The notes beneath the pieces were generated by a model. The model was not told where the DNA came from. It did no database searches and saw only the letters and a program-made list of their open reading frames with translations. A stretch of DNA of 64,000 bases, from positions 40,332,338 to 40,396,337 of the forward strand of contig OX457061.1 of the NCBI GenBank assembly GCA_949752795.1, written 5' to 3'. How positions within the stretch are numbered: the first letter of the stretch is position 1; the number at the start of each line of letters is the position of its first letter. The position numbers and the translations under genes were made by a program. Shown piece after piece: positions 10,800-22,698 of this stretch. Source of the stretch: Hyperoodon ampullatus (lineage: Eukaryota; Chordata; Mammalia; Artiodactyla; Ziphiidae).

Positions 10800-12660
10800 T
10801 CAATCAGTATACTCTACCATATTAACAAGCAAAAGAAGAAAAATCATATTATCATATCAGGTGATGCAGCAAAAGGCATTTGATGAAATCCAGCATCCAT
10901 TCATGACAAAAATCTGTCAATGAGTTAGGAATAGAGAGGAATTACCTTAATTTGATAAAGAGCATCTACAGCTACCTACACTAATAACATCATACTTTAT
11001 GGTGAAAGATTGGATGTTTTTCCCCTACGATCAGAAACAAAATAAGGATGTCAGATCTCACAGCACTGGAAGTTCTAGCTACTGTTATAAGGCACAAAAA
11101 AGAACTAAAAGCTCTACATAGTGGAAAGGAAGAGATAAAACTGTCCCTGGTTGTAGATGATATGATTCTTTATGTAGAAAACCCCAAGGAAGCTACCTAA
11201 AAATAAAAGGAAGGAAAAGAAAACATCTGTTAGAAATAATGAGTTCATCAGAGTCACGAAATATAAGATCAATACACAAAAATCAACTATATTTCCATAT
11301 AATAACAATGAACATGTTGAAACCAAAATTAAAAACAGGGCTTCCCTGGTGGCGCAGTGGTTGAGAATCCGCCTGCCGATGCAGGGGACACGGGTTCATG
11401 CCCCGGTCTGGGAAGATCCCACATGCTGTGGAGCGGCTAGGCCCGTGAGCCATGGCTGCTGAGCCTGCGCGTCCGGAGCCTGTGCTCTGCCATGGGAGAG
11501 GCCACAACGGTGAGAGGCCCACGTACCGCAAAAAAAATAAAAATAAAAATAAAAAAAACAATATTACAGTCATTCCTAAGAAATGAAATACTTCAGTATA
11601 TACTCAACAAAACAGATCTGTATGCTAAAAGTTACAAAATGGCTGATGAATTAAATTTTAAAAGTGGAGAGACATATAGTGTTTGTGCATTGAAAGATTC
11701 AACATAGTAAAACCATCTCTTCTCCTCAAATTAATCTATAAGTTTAAAGCATTTTCTATTAAAATCGCAGCTAGGTGTTTTGTAGACAAAGGCAGACTTA
11801 TTCTAAAACTTACATGGAAAGGTACAGGCACTAGCTATAACAATCTTAACAAAAAAGAATAAAGTGGGAGGAATCACTATTCAATATTAAGGCTTACTAT
11901 AAGATTAGATCACGTGATATTGGCAGAGTCATAAACACATAGATGAGTGGAACAGAACAGAGACCCTAGAAATAGACCCACTGAAATATGCTCAACTGAT
12001 TTTGACAAAGGTACAGGAGCAATTCAATGGAGGAATGTCAACAAATGGTGCCAAAGCAATTGGACATCCATCTAAGCCTTACAACTGACCCAGAGTTTAA
12101 CTGGAATGGATCAGGGAATTAAATATAAAATTAAAACTATAAACTTTGGGGGAAAATATAGAAAATCTTTAGAACTTAGAGCTAGGCAAAGAGTTCTTAG
12201 ACTTGATAACAAAAGCATAGTACATAAAAGAAAAAATGATCACTGGACCTCATCAGAATTAAAAACTTTTGTTCTGTGGAGACCCATGTGAAGAGGATGA
12301 AAAGACTTGCTACAGACTGGAGGAAAATATTTGCAAACCACATATCTGATGAAGGGTTAGTGTCCAGACTGTATAAAGTCTCAAAACTCAATAGTAAAAA
12401 CACAAGCAACACAGTTAGAAAATGGGCAAAAGACATGAGCAGACATGTTATCAGAAAACATGTACAGATGGCAAATAAGCACATGAAAAGATGTTCAACC
12501 TCACTGGCCGTCAGGAAATGCAAAAAATAAAATGACAATGAGATATCACTACACACCTGTCCGGTGGCTCAAATGAAATATAGGCTTCTAAATGCTGGTG
12601 AGGATGTGGAGGAACAGGATCGCTTACATTTCTGGTAGGAATGTGACAGTGGATACAGTT
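10800..12660 (+). mobile_element. Old L1 (L1M-type) ORF2, sense, decayed
   Basis: L1 ORF2 sequence in order: 'atgcagcaaaaggcatttga' (RT), 'tgatatgattctttatgtag' (after the FADD region), 'agacccactgaaatatgctc', and 'ggaaatgcaaaaaataaaat' near the ORF2 end. Stops and frameshifts throughout. It is interrupted by a SINE at 11338-11558 and fades near 12660. Confidence 0.85.
11338..11558 (+). mobile_element. CHR-type SINE, sense, short form
   Basis: Begins 'gggcttccctggtggcgcag' and ends 'gtaccgc' followed by an A-rich (aaaat)n tail. It is inserted into the old L1. The duplication is blurred by A-rich flanks (aaaaaca on both sides). Confidence 0.93.
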
Positions 12661-12739
12661 TTGCATCCGTGGCAAGCACCTTACTTGCATTACTCTAGTA
12701 CCAGCATTGATAATTAGACTGACGGTTGACTTCTAATAG

Positions 12740-12920
12740 AAGTAATGGAAGACAAGATAATGATATCTTCAAATGCCAGCGGGGGAAAAAGACTCCTTCA
12801 TTTAAGAATGAGACATTTTAAGGTAGACAAAAAGTGGGAGAATTTATCACCAGCAGACTACACTAAAGGAAATACTAAAAGTTTTCTTCAGGCAGAAGGA
12901 AAATGACCAAAATAATCCTC
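12740..12920 (+). mobile_element. L1 fragment resembling the end of ORF1, sense
   Basis: 'accagcagactacactaaag' then 'gttttcttcaggcagaagga' match the 3' end of L1 ORF1 as seen in old L1 copies. Short and diverged. Confidence 0.55.
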
Positions 12921-13635
12921 CAGCAAAGAATACAAGAAATGAATCCTGTTTTTGTACTCCGTGTGAGCCAGTAAGTTTCAGCTCTAGCTGCACATCAGAA
13001 TCACCAATGGAATTAAAAGGAAAATAACCTCCACCTTCTTCTGTAGGATTGATGTGTGGCTTGGGGTCCCTAATGACACTGATGCCCAGCTTTGGATGAG
13101 ACACACTGGAATGCTGGACCAGAATAATGTAGTGAGGTAGCAGAATGAAAAGTAGTGTCATGGCCCAAACTGAATGCACTATCTTCCCTTTAGCAGGCCT
13201 ATGCCTTCCTTTGTACTTTGTATGTCTTCCTTACGGCAGCATTATTTAGTCTCTAGGTTGAAAACCCCCTCCACAATTCTGATTCGTCCTCTTTTGCACC
13301 AGTCGAACCAAATTCTGTCCATTCCGCCTGTGTAGTGTATGTCCCTTTCATCCTTCTTTTTCATTTCTCTGCTGTCGTTGCAATTCAAACACTTACTACG
13401 TTTTGACTTTACATAATAGCTGGCTATTAGTCTCTCAGCCTCCAGTATCTTCCTCTTCTTCCAGTCTGTCTTGCACAGTGTTGCCAACCCAATCTTCATA
13501 AGCATAGCTAATGTCACTGAGAAACATTTTCATTGTTCCTCACTATCCACAAAATAAAGCTCAAACATAATACCTTTAAAGATATCAAATCAAGTTACAT
13601 TCCTACTATACACCCTTTAGTGTCATTCTGTTGCA
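12921..13635. other. Non-coding DNA, possible hAT/MER-like relic near 12980-13110
   Basis: 'agctgcacatcagaatcacc' resembles MER5-type hAT relics. Otherwise nothing is recognised. A 91-codon antisense frame at 13242-13517 has no known domain. Confidence 0.35.
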
Positions 13636-13639
13636 CTGG

Positions 13640-14098
13640 AAATAACATCCGTAGTCCTTATTACCACAGGCTGTAAGACACTGTTTTGAATCCCGTTTCA
13701 TCTCCATCCTCATCTCATACCATTCTTCCCTCTGCTCACCACGGCCCAGCTCCACTGGCCTTCTTGGGCTTTCTTCAGCAGTACTTTCTTTCTTGCATTT
13801 GTTCTGTCCTGGAATGCTCTTCCTTCAACAAGCTTTTGGTCCCATGCTCAGTTTTCAGAGTTGCCTTTCCCTACTTATCTGAACTAAATCCATTCTCTCC
13901 CTCCCTTTTTCTTTTCTAATCACAGCACCCTGATTATTTCCTCTACAACACTTGTCATTATATTGTTTACCTCTTTATTTATTCATTTCCTCTTCCCCTT
14001 CCCCTTACTAGAGTAAAAACTACATGAGTGCAGTGACTAAACAGTCTTGTTCACTGCTGTGAGGTACAAAGTAGGTGCTCAATAAATATCCTCTAATT
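13640..14098 (+). mobile_element. L2 LINE 3' end, sense
   Basis: Contains 'ctccactggccttcttgg', 'gtcctggaatgctcttcc', 'acatgagtgcagtgacta' and the typical end 'gtaggtgctcaataaatat'. This is the L2 3' region at a family-typical level of decay. Confidence 0.8.
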
Positions 14099-14099
14099 T

Positions 14100-15225
14100 A
14101 TTTTGAATTATAGATACGGTAAAGTTCTTATATTAAAGCAACTCTGACAAGAGAAGCTTGGTTTCCATTGATTTTAACATATATTAATTTATGAAATTGT
14201 TTTGTTTAATGAAATTCTTTCTGTTCACAGTCTCACATGTAACCTTTGGATGAATGGAAGCCAGGAATGTGGTAGGAAACAAAACTGTATAGGAAAAGAC
14301 TGATATCCGGGGAAAAACAAGCTAGAAATAGAATTCTATAATTATTGCAATATCCAAGAATTTTTACCTTATGAGTATAGCTTTATATATCTCTTAAACT
14401 TCCATAATGATCTTTATCTATTGTTCCTATAATTTTTAGTAAATTTTTTAAAAAAGCCAAATTAAAAGTACTTTTTGTCTAAAGGGCATGTCAAAGGGAG
14501 TTATATTAACAACTTATATTTGGATGGTGCCCTATAGTTTGTTCACACATAATTGTATTTAACAGCCCACTGTGAAAAATATCATACCTTCACTCCAAAA
14601 AGGTGAGGCTCAAAAAGTCAAGAAACATTTAGAAAGCTGGCTAAGTTGGGAAACTAGGAATTTTTTTTGAGATATCTATTACACATTAAAAGATATCAAG
14701 TAAGCCAATTACGTATATGAATTTAGGGCATAAGAGAGGGGGCAGGGCTGGAGCTAGAATTTTGGAATGTGTTGCAGTCACTCTACAGGAGAGGATGGAC
14801 CTCCTACCACACCATCCCCCAATTTGGTTCTGATATAGAGACTGATGGTCTTACACCCAAACCAAGAGGGTACCACACCCATACCAAGAGGGTATGAAAA
14901 GATTTATTACTCACATAATGGGGGAGCAGGGCTGGTTCCCCAGCTGTTCCAAAGTGGCTTGAGAGAGCAGAAAAGGAGACTGGTTTAGCTTTCATGGTGA
15001 ATAGAGGATGCACTTGGGGCAAGAGTTACCCTGTGTGAGCTGGGCCTCGCAAGGTTTGAACTTCCACCCAGGCCTTCTTATCAGCTTCTTTATCAGCTTG
15101 CCCAGATGCGGGGCAGAAGAGGAAAGGGGAGCAGTGGGACTTGAAAGCTGTCAGCAGTCAGACATCAAAAATGGATTTAAACTCTTTATGACAGAAGATA
15201 TTGGCAATAAATGGTATCTAAAATC
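14100..15225. other. Non-coding DNA with one MIR-like patch
   Basis: 14500-14640 is a weak MIR-like patch ('aaggtgaggctcaaaaagtc'). The remainder shows no gene and no repeat I recognise. Confidence 0.4.
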
Positions 15226-15229
15226 ATGG

Positions 15230-16350
15230 AACTAGATAAGACCTCCTGGGGGATTACTGAACTCTGAGGACTCCAGCATTTAAAAATCAGGTTGAGGAGA
15301 AAGTAGGAGCAAATTAGACAGGATGAGGGGAGAAACGTGTATAGTGTAGTGTGCTACCAGCTAAGACAAAAGTATTTCAAGCAAGCAGAAGCTAGGGACA
15401 CCATGTGTATCTGCACAGGTGTGTGCCACAGTGCCATGAGGTGCAGTCTGTGTCTGAACTGGAGGTGTGCAGGGTGGTCCCCTGGGAGGAGAGTCAACAC
15501 TAGCATACTGCTGAGGAGGTGAGCAAGGATGGGGCAGAAGCGGATCCATTGGTTTGCATCATGGAGTTCTGATCGGTGAATTGGTAGGGAAGCCAGAGTA
15601 GAGAAGACTGAAGAATGAATGTGAGGTGGGAAGTAGAGAAGGCGAGTTTAGACATCTTTCTCAGGAAACTGTTAAATGGAGAGCAAAGAAATGGGCAGTG
15701 ATTAGAAGGAAGGAGATGTTAATGTAGGGACATCTTAAGGCATGTTTGTAAGCTGACATGAGCAATTCAGTGCTCATGCCAGAGGGACTAGGGATCACTG
15801 CTGTAGAGAGTCCTGGCCAAGAAGGGAGTTGAGGGGGTCAGAGACCAAGTGGCCAACTCCACTTTATGGTAACAGAGACACTTCTTCCTTCATAACAGGA
15901 GGGAAGACAGAAAAGGGGTGTGTGTAGGTGCCTGTAAGGTTGTCAGCCGCTTGGTGACGAGATGAGAGGTTCAAGCTAATTGCTGTTTTTTCAACTATAT
16001 ATGAGGCAAGGTCCTCAGCCGGGAAGCAGGGGTGATGTGATGAGAGAGAAGACGTGAAATAATTGCTCAGGAAGTTGCCAAGCAGACTGACTAGGGAAGC
16101 ATAGGAGGGTGGGTTGGGAGGCAGCACAGAGCCCATCAAGGATTGTGGTAACGAAATCAGAGTCATTGGCTCAGGTGTCTGATGTTCTTAGCAGTTCAGC
16201 TGTGTGGGCACTGACTGGTAAAGAGAAAGTGCAGCATTGGATTCACAAGGGTCAGGGTTTTACAAGGCAAGTACCATAGTACTTTAGAAAGGGAGTGGGC
16301 AGAAAGCAGGGAGTTGAGGGTGTGATTATTTAAGCTTGGCAACGTATTTA
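15230..16350 (-). mobile_element. L2-like LINE, antisense, internal part
   Basis: 'actccagcatttaaaaatca', 'ggttgaggagaaagtagg', 'gtatttcaagcaag' and 'ggagagcaaagaaatgggca' follow the order of the reversed internal L2 consensus as I remember it. G-rich and purine-rich on the + strand. The family call is from memory. Confidence 0.5.
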
Positions 16351-18075
16351 TCAAACACGTGACTGGCTTATAGTAAGTGTATTTAGTAAAGTATACATTT
16401 CTATGTCTATCTACTTATAGTCTTTCTGTGTTACATGATTATTGATATGTTTTAATGCCATTGTTTAAATCATTCATACTGTTATTTAGTTCAGGCTTAC
16501 TTTCTAAAGCCTTTTGGTTTTGATTTTTGGAAAACCAACTCTATCCTCTCTCCCCTGCCCCTCGGAACTAATGAGCGAGCAAGCAAGAGGTTCTGTAAGC
16601 AAAAGTAAAAATTGCAGACTTTGTTATGATTGGAGCTGTGTTTAGAAATTCTGTGAATTGTGTCATGTCAGCATCCTGCTCATGGAGTAAGCTATGTAAA
16701 CAATGGGTGTTAGGCGGTTCTGTGAATGAGCAGCCTTCCTTCACACTTACAAACTTAACCACTGCAATTCTCCAGATTTCTGAGTGTTTATTTCATGGTA
16801 AAACAGGCTCTAAAAATACCAGGCCAGTTAAGTTTTTTATTGTAGATCATTTCATTTAAGCTGCAATGGGACATATAAATTTAAAAAAAAAATTGAAAGC
16901 AGAATTTTGAAGGAAAAGCTACAGAAATCTGTGCAGTAATTTGTTCTGGCTATGGATGTAAAAGTGCAAAAGGAATGGGAATAACTTTGTTCCATATTTT
17001 AAGTGAGAGAAATTGGTACATTTAATTGATGTTCAAAGGGCTTGAATAATAGCATACCAGAATGCACAATATGCCATTGTGAAAATATTACATGTACCAA
17101 GTTTTAAATTAAAATAAATTCTCATTTTGAATTTGATTTTAGGTAACATTCATAACTTTACATCTGTAATATTATTTTAAAAAATTATACAGGAATATCA
17201 TACCATAATTTTGAGTATCCAGAGTGAAATGAGAAAAGGGTTAAGAGAAGAGACAGGGGCTCACAAGTCATGCAGGGAAGGATTATTTGTTGGGGGATGA
17301 GAGGTGGACTTTATACAATGAGAGAACAGGAAACTGCAGGAGTAGAAATTAGTAGGAAACAGATAAACTATAGAGAAAACAAACTCAAACACTTAATTGT
17401 TTCAGATTTCCTGGTAACAACAATTTTAGGGATATAAGTTTTATTGATTATAAAGACTTAAAAGTATGGACAGAAATAATAAGTACAAAGAAAACTAATG
17501 TTTTTCCTTTCACTGGGCAATAATTTCTGCCTTCCCAGGAACCCCAGACCTGGGCTTCTCTCTGTTCTCTCAGTTTTCTCCCCAGTGCATAGGAGATAAA
17601 TGTACATAGCGTTTAGATACATAGTGTTTGAGCTGTGGTCAGGTGCTCGGGTCACAGTGCAGTGAGATGGGTGGTGGTCCTGTTGGAAAAGCAGATTCTA
17701 GAGCTCTACAGCCTGAGGTTTTGATTCAGTGGACTGTCTGTATGGTAGTAAGAAAAAAGATGATTCAGATCCAGGTATTTACACATCACACCAGGAGAAA
17801 CACTGAGGTGGGCAACCCAGTTTTCACATACAGCTCCTCTTGGGTCTCCTCATACATTTCTTATTTGATTGTGGCAAACCTAGAGATGCTCCCCTGACTG
17901 TTAGGTAAGTATATGCGAGACCAGGCGTTTATGATGAGTCAGAGAGCAGGACACAGACCTTGACCGTGATAGTGAAGAGAGAGAAGATTGAAGGTACCCA
18001 GAACCCAGGAATAGGCTTCAATTTTACCCAAACTGAGACTTACGATATAGCAGCCACTGATGATAAAGGATGTGC
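16351..18075. other. Non-coding DNA, nothing recognised
   Basis: About 1.7 kb without a recognisable gene or repeat. Short frames at 16568-16859 and 17458-17897 carry no domain and are on conflicting strands. Confidence 0.4.
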
Positions 18076-18079
18076 TGTG

Positions 18080-18268
18080 AGCTGACACACCATGCTAGCT
18101 ACTTCCCGTGTATATGTCTCATTTAATTTTATAACAAACCTATAAAATCAATTTCATAATCTACAGTTTATAGAAGAAGGAACTGAGGAGACCTAACACT
18201 GTTAAAAAAAATTACCCCAAGGTCATGTAACTAGGACTCAAAGTCTGTTTAATTTGAAAGTCCCATGA
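18080..18268 (+). mobile_element. MIR SINE
   Basis: 'gtctcatttaattttataac', 'agaagaaggaactgaggaga' and 'caaggtcatgtaactagg' follow the MIR core order. Confidence 0.75.
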
Positions 18269-18289
18269 CCTTTTTTCTTTCTTTTTCTT

Positions 18290-18640
18290 TATTTCTTAAA
18301 TTATACAAATAAGTCATTAATAGTCTCAAAAGAAAATCTAATAAATCCAAGCATAGCAGCCTTCCCCCAACCTTATATCCCTCCACAGAAGTAACTCTGA
18401 TATATCAATTGACTGTAGATCCTTCTAGTCTTCTCTGCATTTATATATGAAAATATATTAATTTGTTTTATGTTTCTTTTCACATTAATGGAGTTATACT
18501 GGATGTATTATTCTGCAACTTAACTTTTCTTCATAAAATACTAACTCCTGGAGTTACTTCCATATCAGTCACAAGGTCTCCTTTATATTGCCAGCACTCA
18601 TCATTATACCAGAGACAAATGAATATTCAAAAAGTATAAT
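18290..18640 (-). mobile_element. Old LINE relic (L1ME/HAL1-like)
   Basis: 'gtagatccttctagtcttct', 'cacattaatggagttatact' and 'tcttcataaaata' resemble the old LINE relic also seen at 32280 and 35900. Family assignment is uncertain. Confidence 0.4.
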
Positions 18641-18662
18641 CCAAACTGATTTTAAAAAGCAG

Positions 18663-19031
18663 ACAGTTGTCCGTCCCTATACTAGGGGGTTGGTTTCAGT
18701 ACCCCCAACACCACTTACACCATCCCCACCCCTCCCTTAGGATACCAGAACCCTCTGATGCTCAAGTCCCTTATATGAAGTGGCATAATATTTGCTAATA
18801 ACATACACACATCCTCCTGTGTTTTTAAAATCATCTCTAGATTACTTATAATACCTAATACAATGTAAATGCGATGTAAATACACTGTAAATGCTATGTA
18901 ATTAGTTGCCGGTACACCAAAATTCAAGTTTTGCTTTTTGGAACTTTCTGGAAACTCTTATTCCCAAATATTTTCAACCCACAGTTGGTTGAATCTGCAG
19001 AGGCAGAGCCCATGGATATGGAGGGCTGATC
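18663..19031 (+). mobile_element. MER2 (Tigger-type, Tc1/mariner) DNA transposon
   Basis: Begins 'cagttgtccgtccctatact', has the internal 'atcatctctagattacttat' and 'aatacctaatacaatgtaaa', and ends 'ggatatggagggctgat'. The ends form an imperfect inverted repeat. Non-autonomous and inactive. An internal stretch has short repeated 'atgtaaat' motifs. Confidence 0.85.
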
Positions 19032-19052
19032 GTATATATTTAAACCCGAGTT

Positions 19053-19256
19053 TCTTAGCCAGGACTATTTTGCTCTTGAGGGGATTTGGCAAGGTCTCGA
19101 GACAATTTCGGTTATCACAACTTGGAAGGGGGCTATTATTGGTATCTAGTGGATAGAGGCCAGAAATGCACCCCCCTCACCAGCACCACCACCCCTGTAG
19201 CAAAGAATTATCAGGCCCCAAAATGTCAATAATGCCAACATTGAGAAAACCTACTC
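19053..19256 (+). mobile_element. MER20 (hAT-Charlie) DNA transposon
   Basis: 'gggatttggcaaggtctcga', 'tatctagtggatagaggcca', 'gcaaagaattatcaggcccc' and 'aaaatgtcaataatgccaac' match MER20 in order. It lies 21 bp from the MER2 copy. Confidence 0.85.
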
Positions 19257-19259
19257 ATC

Positions 19260-20640
19260 TCAAGGTATTTCAGCAGCCCCATGAAGGGGCTTGATCAATA
19301 CATAGTTTCTCAGCACTAACCTTTACTTAAAAGAGTGCTGGGTAATAAATCCATTTGTTTTAAATGGTAGGCTTTCAGGCTTTCTAAGGGAAAAAAAAAC
19401 TGTTATACTCTGGCTTCTCCCTGATTTGAAATCACATTTGAAATTTTATACATCTCAGAGTGTGGTTTATGAAGGAGGCAAAATAATCATTGACTAACTA
19501 CTAATTGAATTTTGCTTCCCAACCATGTAATAGGGAAAAGTGTTTCTCAACACATGTTTTATATGGTTAGTTTTTCTTCAGTAGTAAGTTGTCCACCGAA
19601 TTCAACTTTGTCCACTTGTGCTTAAGTAGATATAGACTCTGTGAAATTGGAAGTCATTTAACAGGGAATTATTGTATTGAAATAAAAGGAACTCTTGTAA
19701 TTGTAGATCTATTAGTTTGAACCTATGAATGCCCTAGTAAGACTAATAAGCAAGACCGTCAACTGTAGGAAACAAATTGTTGGGTTCCAGGTTGGGAATT
19801 GGGCATTGTTTGTTTTCTTTGGCATTGTTTAGGTTAATTTATTCAGACTGCCATTTTGTGTTTGAAGGAAATAATGTACAAATCCTAAGCTTAGCCTGTC
19901 TTCATTCCTTAAAAAATTTAACCGTCCATTATTACTTTGCTAAAGAATACATTATCACAAATATTTGTAATGAAAATAATGAGGTGTTTTTCCCCTCAAA
20001 ATGATTTTAAATTAATTTAGACATGTCTGATTTTTAGAAAGAATACATTAGAAATAAACCTATACCTTAATTTAGGATTCATTTCTTCTCGATTTTAATT
20101 ACAGATTATTCTAGTATTGGGTGTACCAGTTACATGTTGAACTATATTTTAATTCTTAATTTATAGAAATAACAAATACATGGAAGCTTAAAAAAATTTT
20201 AACTAACAGAATTCTAAATAAGTTTTCATGCAATTTTTATCTTATTTTTTTTAGTTTTATCAGCAATGGGTATGCATTATATCTTATATAGTGAAGTCTT
20301 CCTTATAATTTCAGATATTAAGGATTTCAGATTTTAGAAGACTTAGAAGTAAAACTACCTCATAATAATGATATTCCCTCCTGAGAAGTCTCAGAATTAC
20401 GGGTGCTTCAGACTAACAGGCACAGAATAGCTGTTGTGATGGTGTGAAATATTTCATTTGACATATTCCTTGTCTCTTAGAACCTGCACCCAGAAGTAAT
20501 TTGAGGAATATGTAGTTCTGCCCATTGTATATGTACCCCTGATCTGCATCTTGTTTAGTGTGCCTGTTTTTGAACTTCATAGAAATGGAGTCACCCTATA
20601 TGTTTACTTCTATAATTTTCTTCTTCCCCTTAGCATGTGC
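19260..20640. other. AT-rich non-coding DNA, nothing recognised
   Basis: About 1.4 kb, AT-rich, with no coding frame or repeat family that I can name. Confidence 0.45.
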
Positions 20641-20935
20641 TGTGCTTGGCCACTTGCTTTTCTATGGAAATTTTAGAAAAGCTTCTGAAGTTCCACTAAA
20701 AAACATATTTAGGGTTGTTGATGTTATTGCATTGAGTCTATATGACAGAGAATTGACATCTTTATGACATTGAATTTTTCTTGATATGACCATAGTATTG
20801 ATTTATCTCTCCATTTATGCAGGTCTTTACTATGTGTTTTTTTAAGTTTTATAACACTTGTCTTCTTTCTTGTTTTGTTATGTAGTGCTGTGCACAGAGC
20901 ATTTCTTGCCATTTTAGTACTTTATAGAGGGCAAC
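20640..20935 (-). mobile_element. Old L1 ORF2 fragment, antisense
   Basis: 'gagaattgacatctttatga' and 'ttgatttatctctccattta' match the reversed L1 ORF2 segment seen at 24280-24340 in the younger L1. Diverged. Confidence 0.55.
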
Positions 20936-20939
20936 CTTT

Positions 20940-21890
20940 TTTTCAGTGAAGTAATATATTTAGTTGATGCTTACATGTTGGTCTAGTTTCTAGTTTGCCT
21001 TCGTTGGCAGGGAGAAATGATAATTTAAGATTGTGTTATTAAGAAAATTAGACAATTTTCACTATGGTGTCTAATTTAGAAAAATCTAAATCACTTAGCA
21101 GTGATTTATTAATTTGGGAATTTTAATATTGCTTAAGTAAACAAATAATTTCAGGATAAGAATATAAATGTTTTATTAGATTTTTACATAAAATGTCATG
21201 GGAACATAAAAAAGGAAGTGACTAATTCAGTGTTTGGGCACAGGTATTTCATATGGTAAAAGAACCTGCCAGATATTCAAAATGGCAGCATCTCTGCTGG
21301 CCAAGGTCTGAATACACCAGATACTTCTGCGAAAGCTTGAGAAAAGAGAAGATTAAACATGTTGTGCTCTACCTCGAGGATTAAATTTTTGGGCCAAGAA
21401 TAATTGAATAAATTGGATTGAACTAACAAAAGTTTTGTTTTCTTACTTGGGTTTGCTGGGGAAAATATGTTTTTCAAATGTATAATTTTTATTTAAGCAT
21501 ATCTGAGATAATTTTGTAGTTTTCCAGTGCCCCTTTCAGCAAAGATGGTCCTTGCTACTTACTGATTCTCCTGTCCCTTCTGGGTGCTCTAATACTGTGG
21601 CATACTCATAGGTTGCCACAGGCAGAGTTGCACCAAAGCAGTGTTTTATTCAATGAAATTACATCCACATCAATGTGCCAGGTTCCAGTCAGTGTTATGA
21701 AATTAAGTAAAACTCCTTGAAGTAAAAGTACATAGCAGTGTAATGGTTTTTTCCAGTATTATGTGGGTATTTCATGGACTGAAACTTAGGAAATTGTGAA
21801 AAGATTTATCATTTTGTACTGTAATGAGGTCACAAAGGAATCCTGCAGTAATTTTATTGTTCAGTGAGTGTAAATGAGCGATTCATTCTA
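20940..21890. other. Non-coding DNA, nothing recognised
   Basis: About 950 bp of AT-rich sequence without a recognisable gene or repeat. Confidence 0.45.
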
Positions 21891-21894
21891 ATGA

Positions 21895-22300
21895 GTTTGA
21901 TTCAGCTAAGGTTTATTGAACGCCTAGTGTGTGAAATGCCAAGGGCAAGTTAACAGTTGATCTTAAGAATATAAATATTAGTAAGACAGTCTTTTCCTTG
22001 GAGAGCCTGTGTGCTAATGAGTAGAAGGGGGAAATATAACTACAAGGCAGAACTTGGAAGGCATTGTGAGGGAAATACAAATAGGATACCGTGGAGATTT
22101 CAGGAGAATTCTATCTCATACTGTTGGGAATTGGAACAGGAATCTTGGAAAAGGATGGATTTTGAAAGATTGGTATACCTTTGGCAGCTAGAGATGAGTG
22201 AGGGTTGTTGGGTTTCTCAGGAGAGAGAAATGGTATGGCAGTGGGAAAGAGCTGGGTGAGTCTGGAGACCAGCAGGGAGTCTGATGTTACCAAATCACGG
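21895..22300 (-). mobile_element. Possible L2 fragment, antisense
   Basis: 'gtttattgaacgcctagtgt' resembles the reversed L2 3' end. The match weakens after about 100 bp. Confidence 0.35.
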
Positions 22301-22318
22301 GGATCAAAGAGAAAGATT

Positions 22319-22333
22319 GGGAGAAATAAGTTT
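22319..22333. repeat. Left target-site duplication of the full-length L1
   Basis: gggagaaataagttt at 22319-22333. The partner gggagaagtaagttt is at 30671-30685, with one mismatch. The left copy merges into the poly-T that is the antisense A-tail. Confidence 0.88.
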
Positions 22334-22698
22334 TTTTTTTAACATCTTTATTGGAGTATAATTGCATTACAATGGTGTGTTAGTTTCTGCTGTATAACAA
22401 AGTGAATCAGCTATATGTATACATATATCCCCATATCCCCTCCCTCTTGTGTCTCCCTCCCACCCTTGCTATGCCACCCCTCTAGGGGGACACAGAGCAC
22501 CGAGGTGATCTCCCTGTGCTATGCAGCTGCTTCCCACTAGCTATCTATTTTATATTTGGTAGTGTATATATGTCCATGCCACTCTCTCACTTCGCCCCAG
22601 CTTACCCTTCCCCCTCTCTGTGTCCTCAAGTCCATTCTCTGCATATGCGTCTTTATTCCTGTCCTGCCCCTAGGTTCATCAGAACCTTTTTTTTTTTT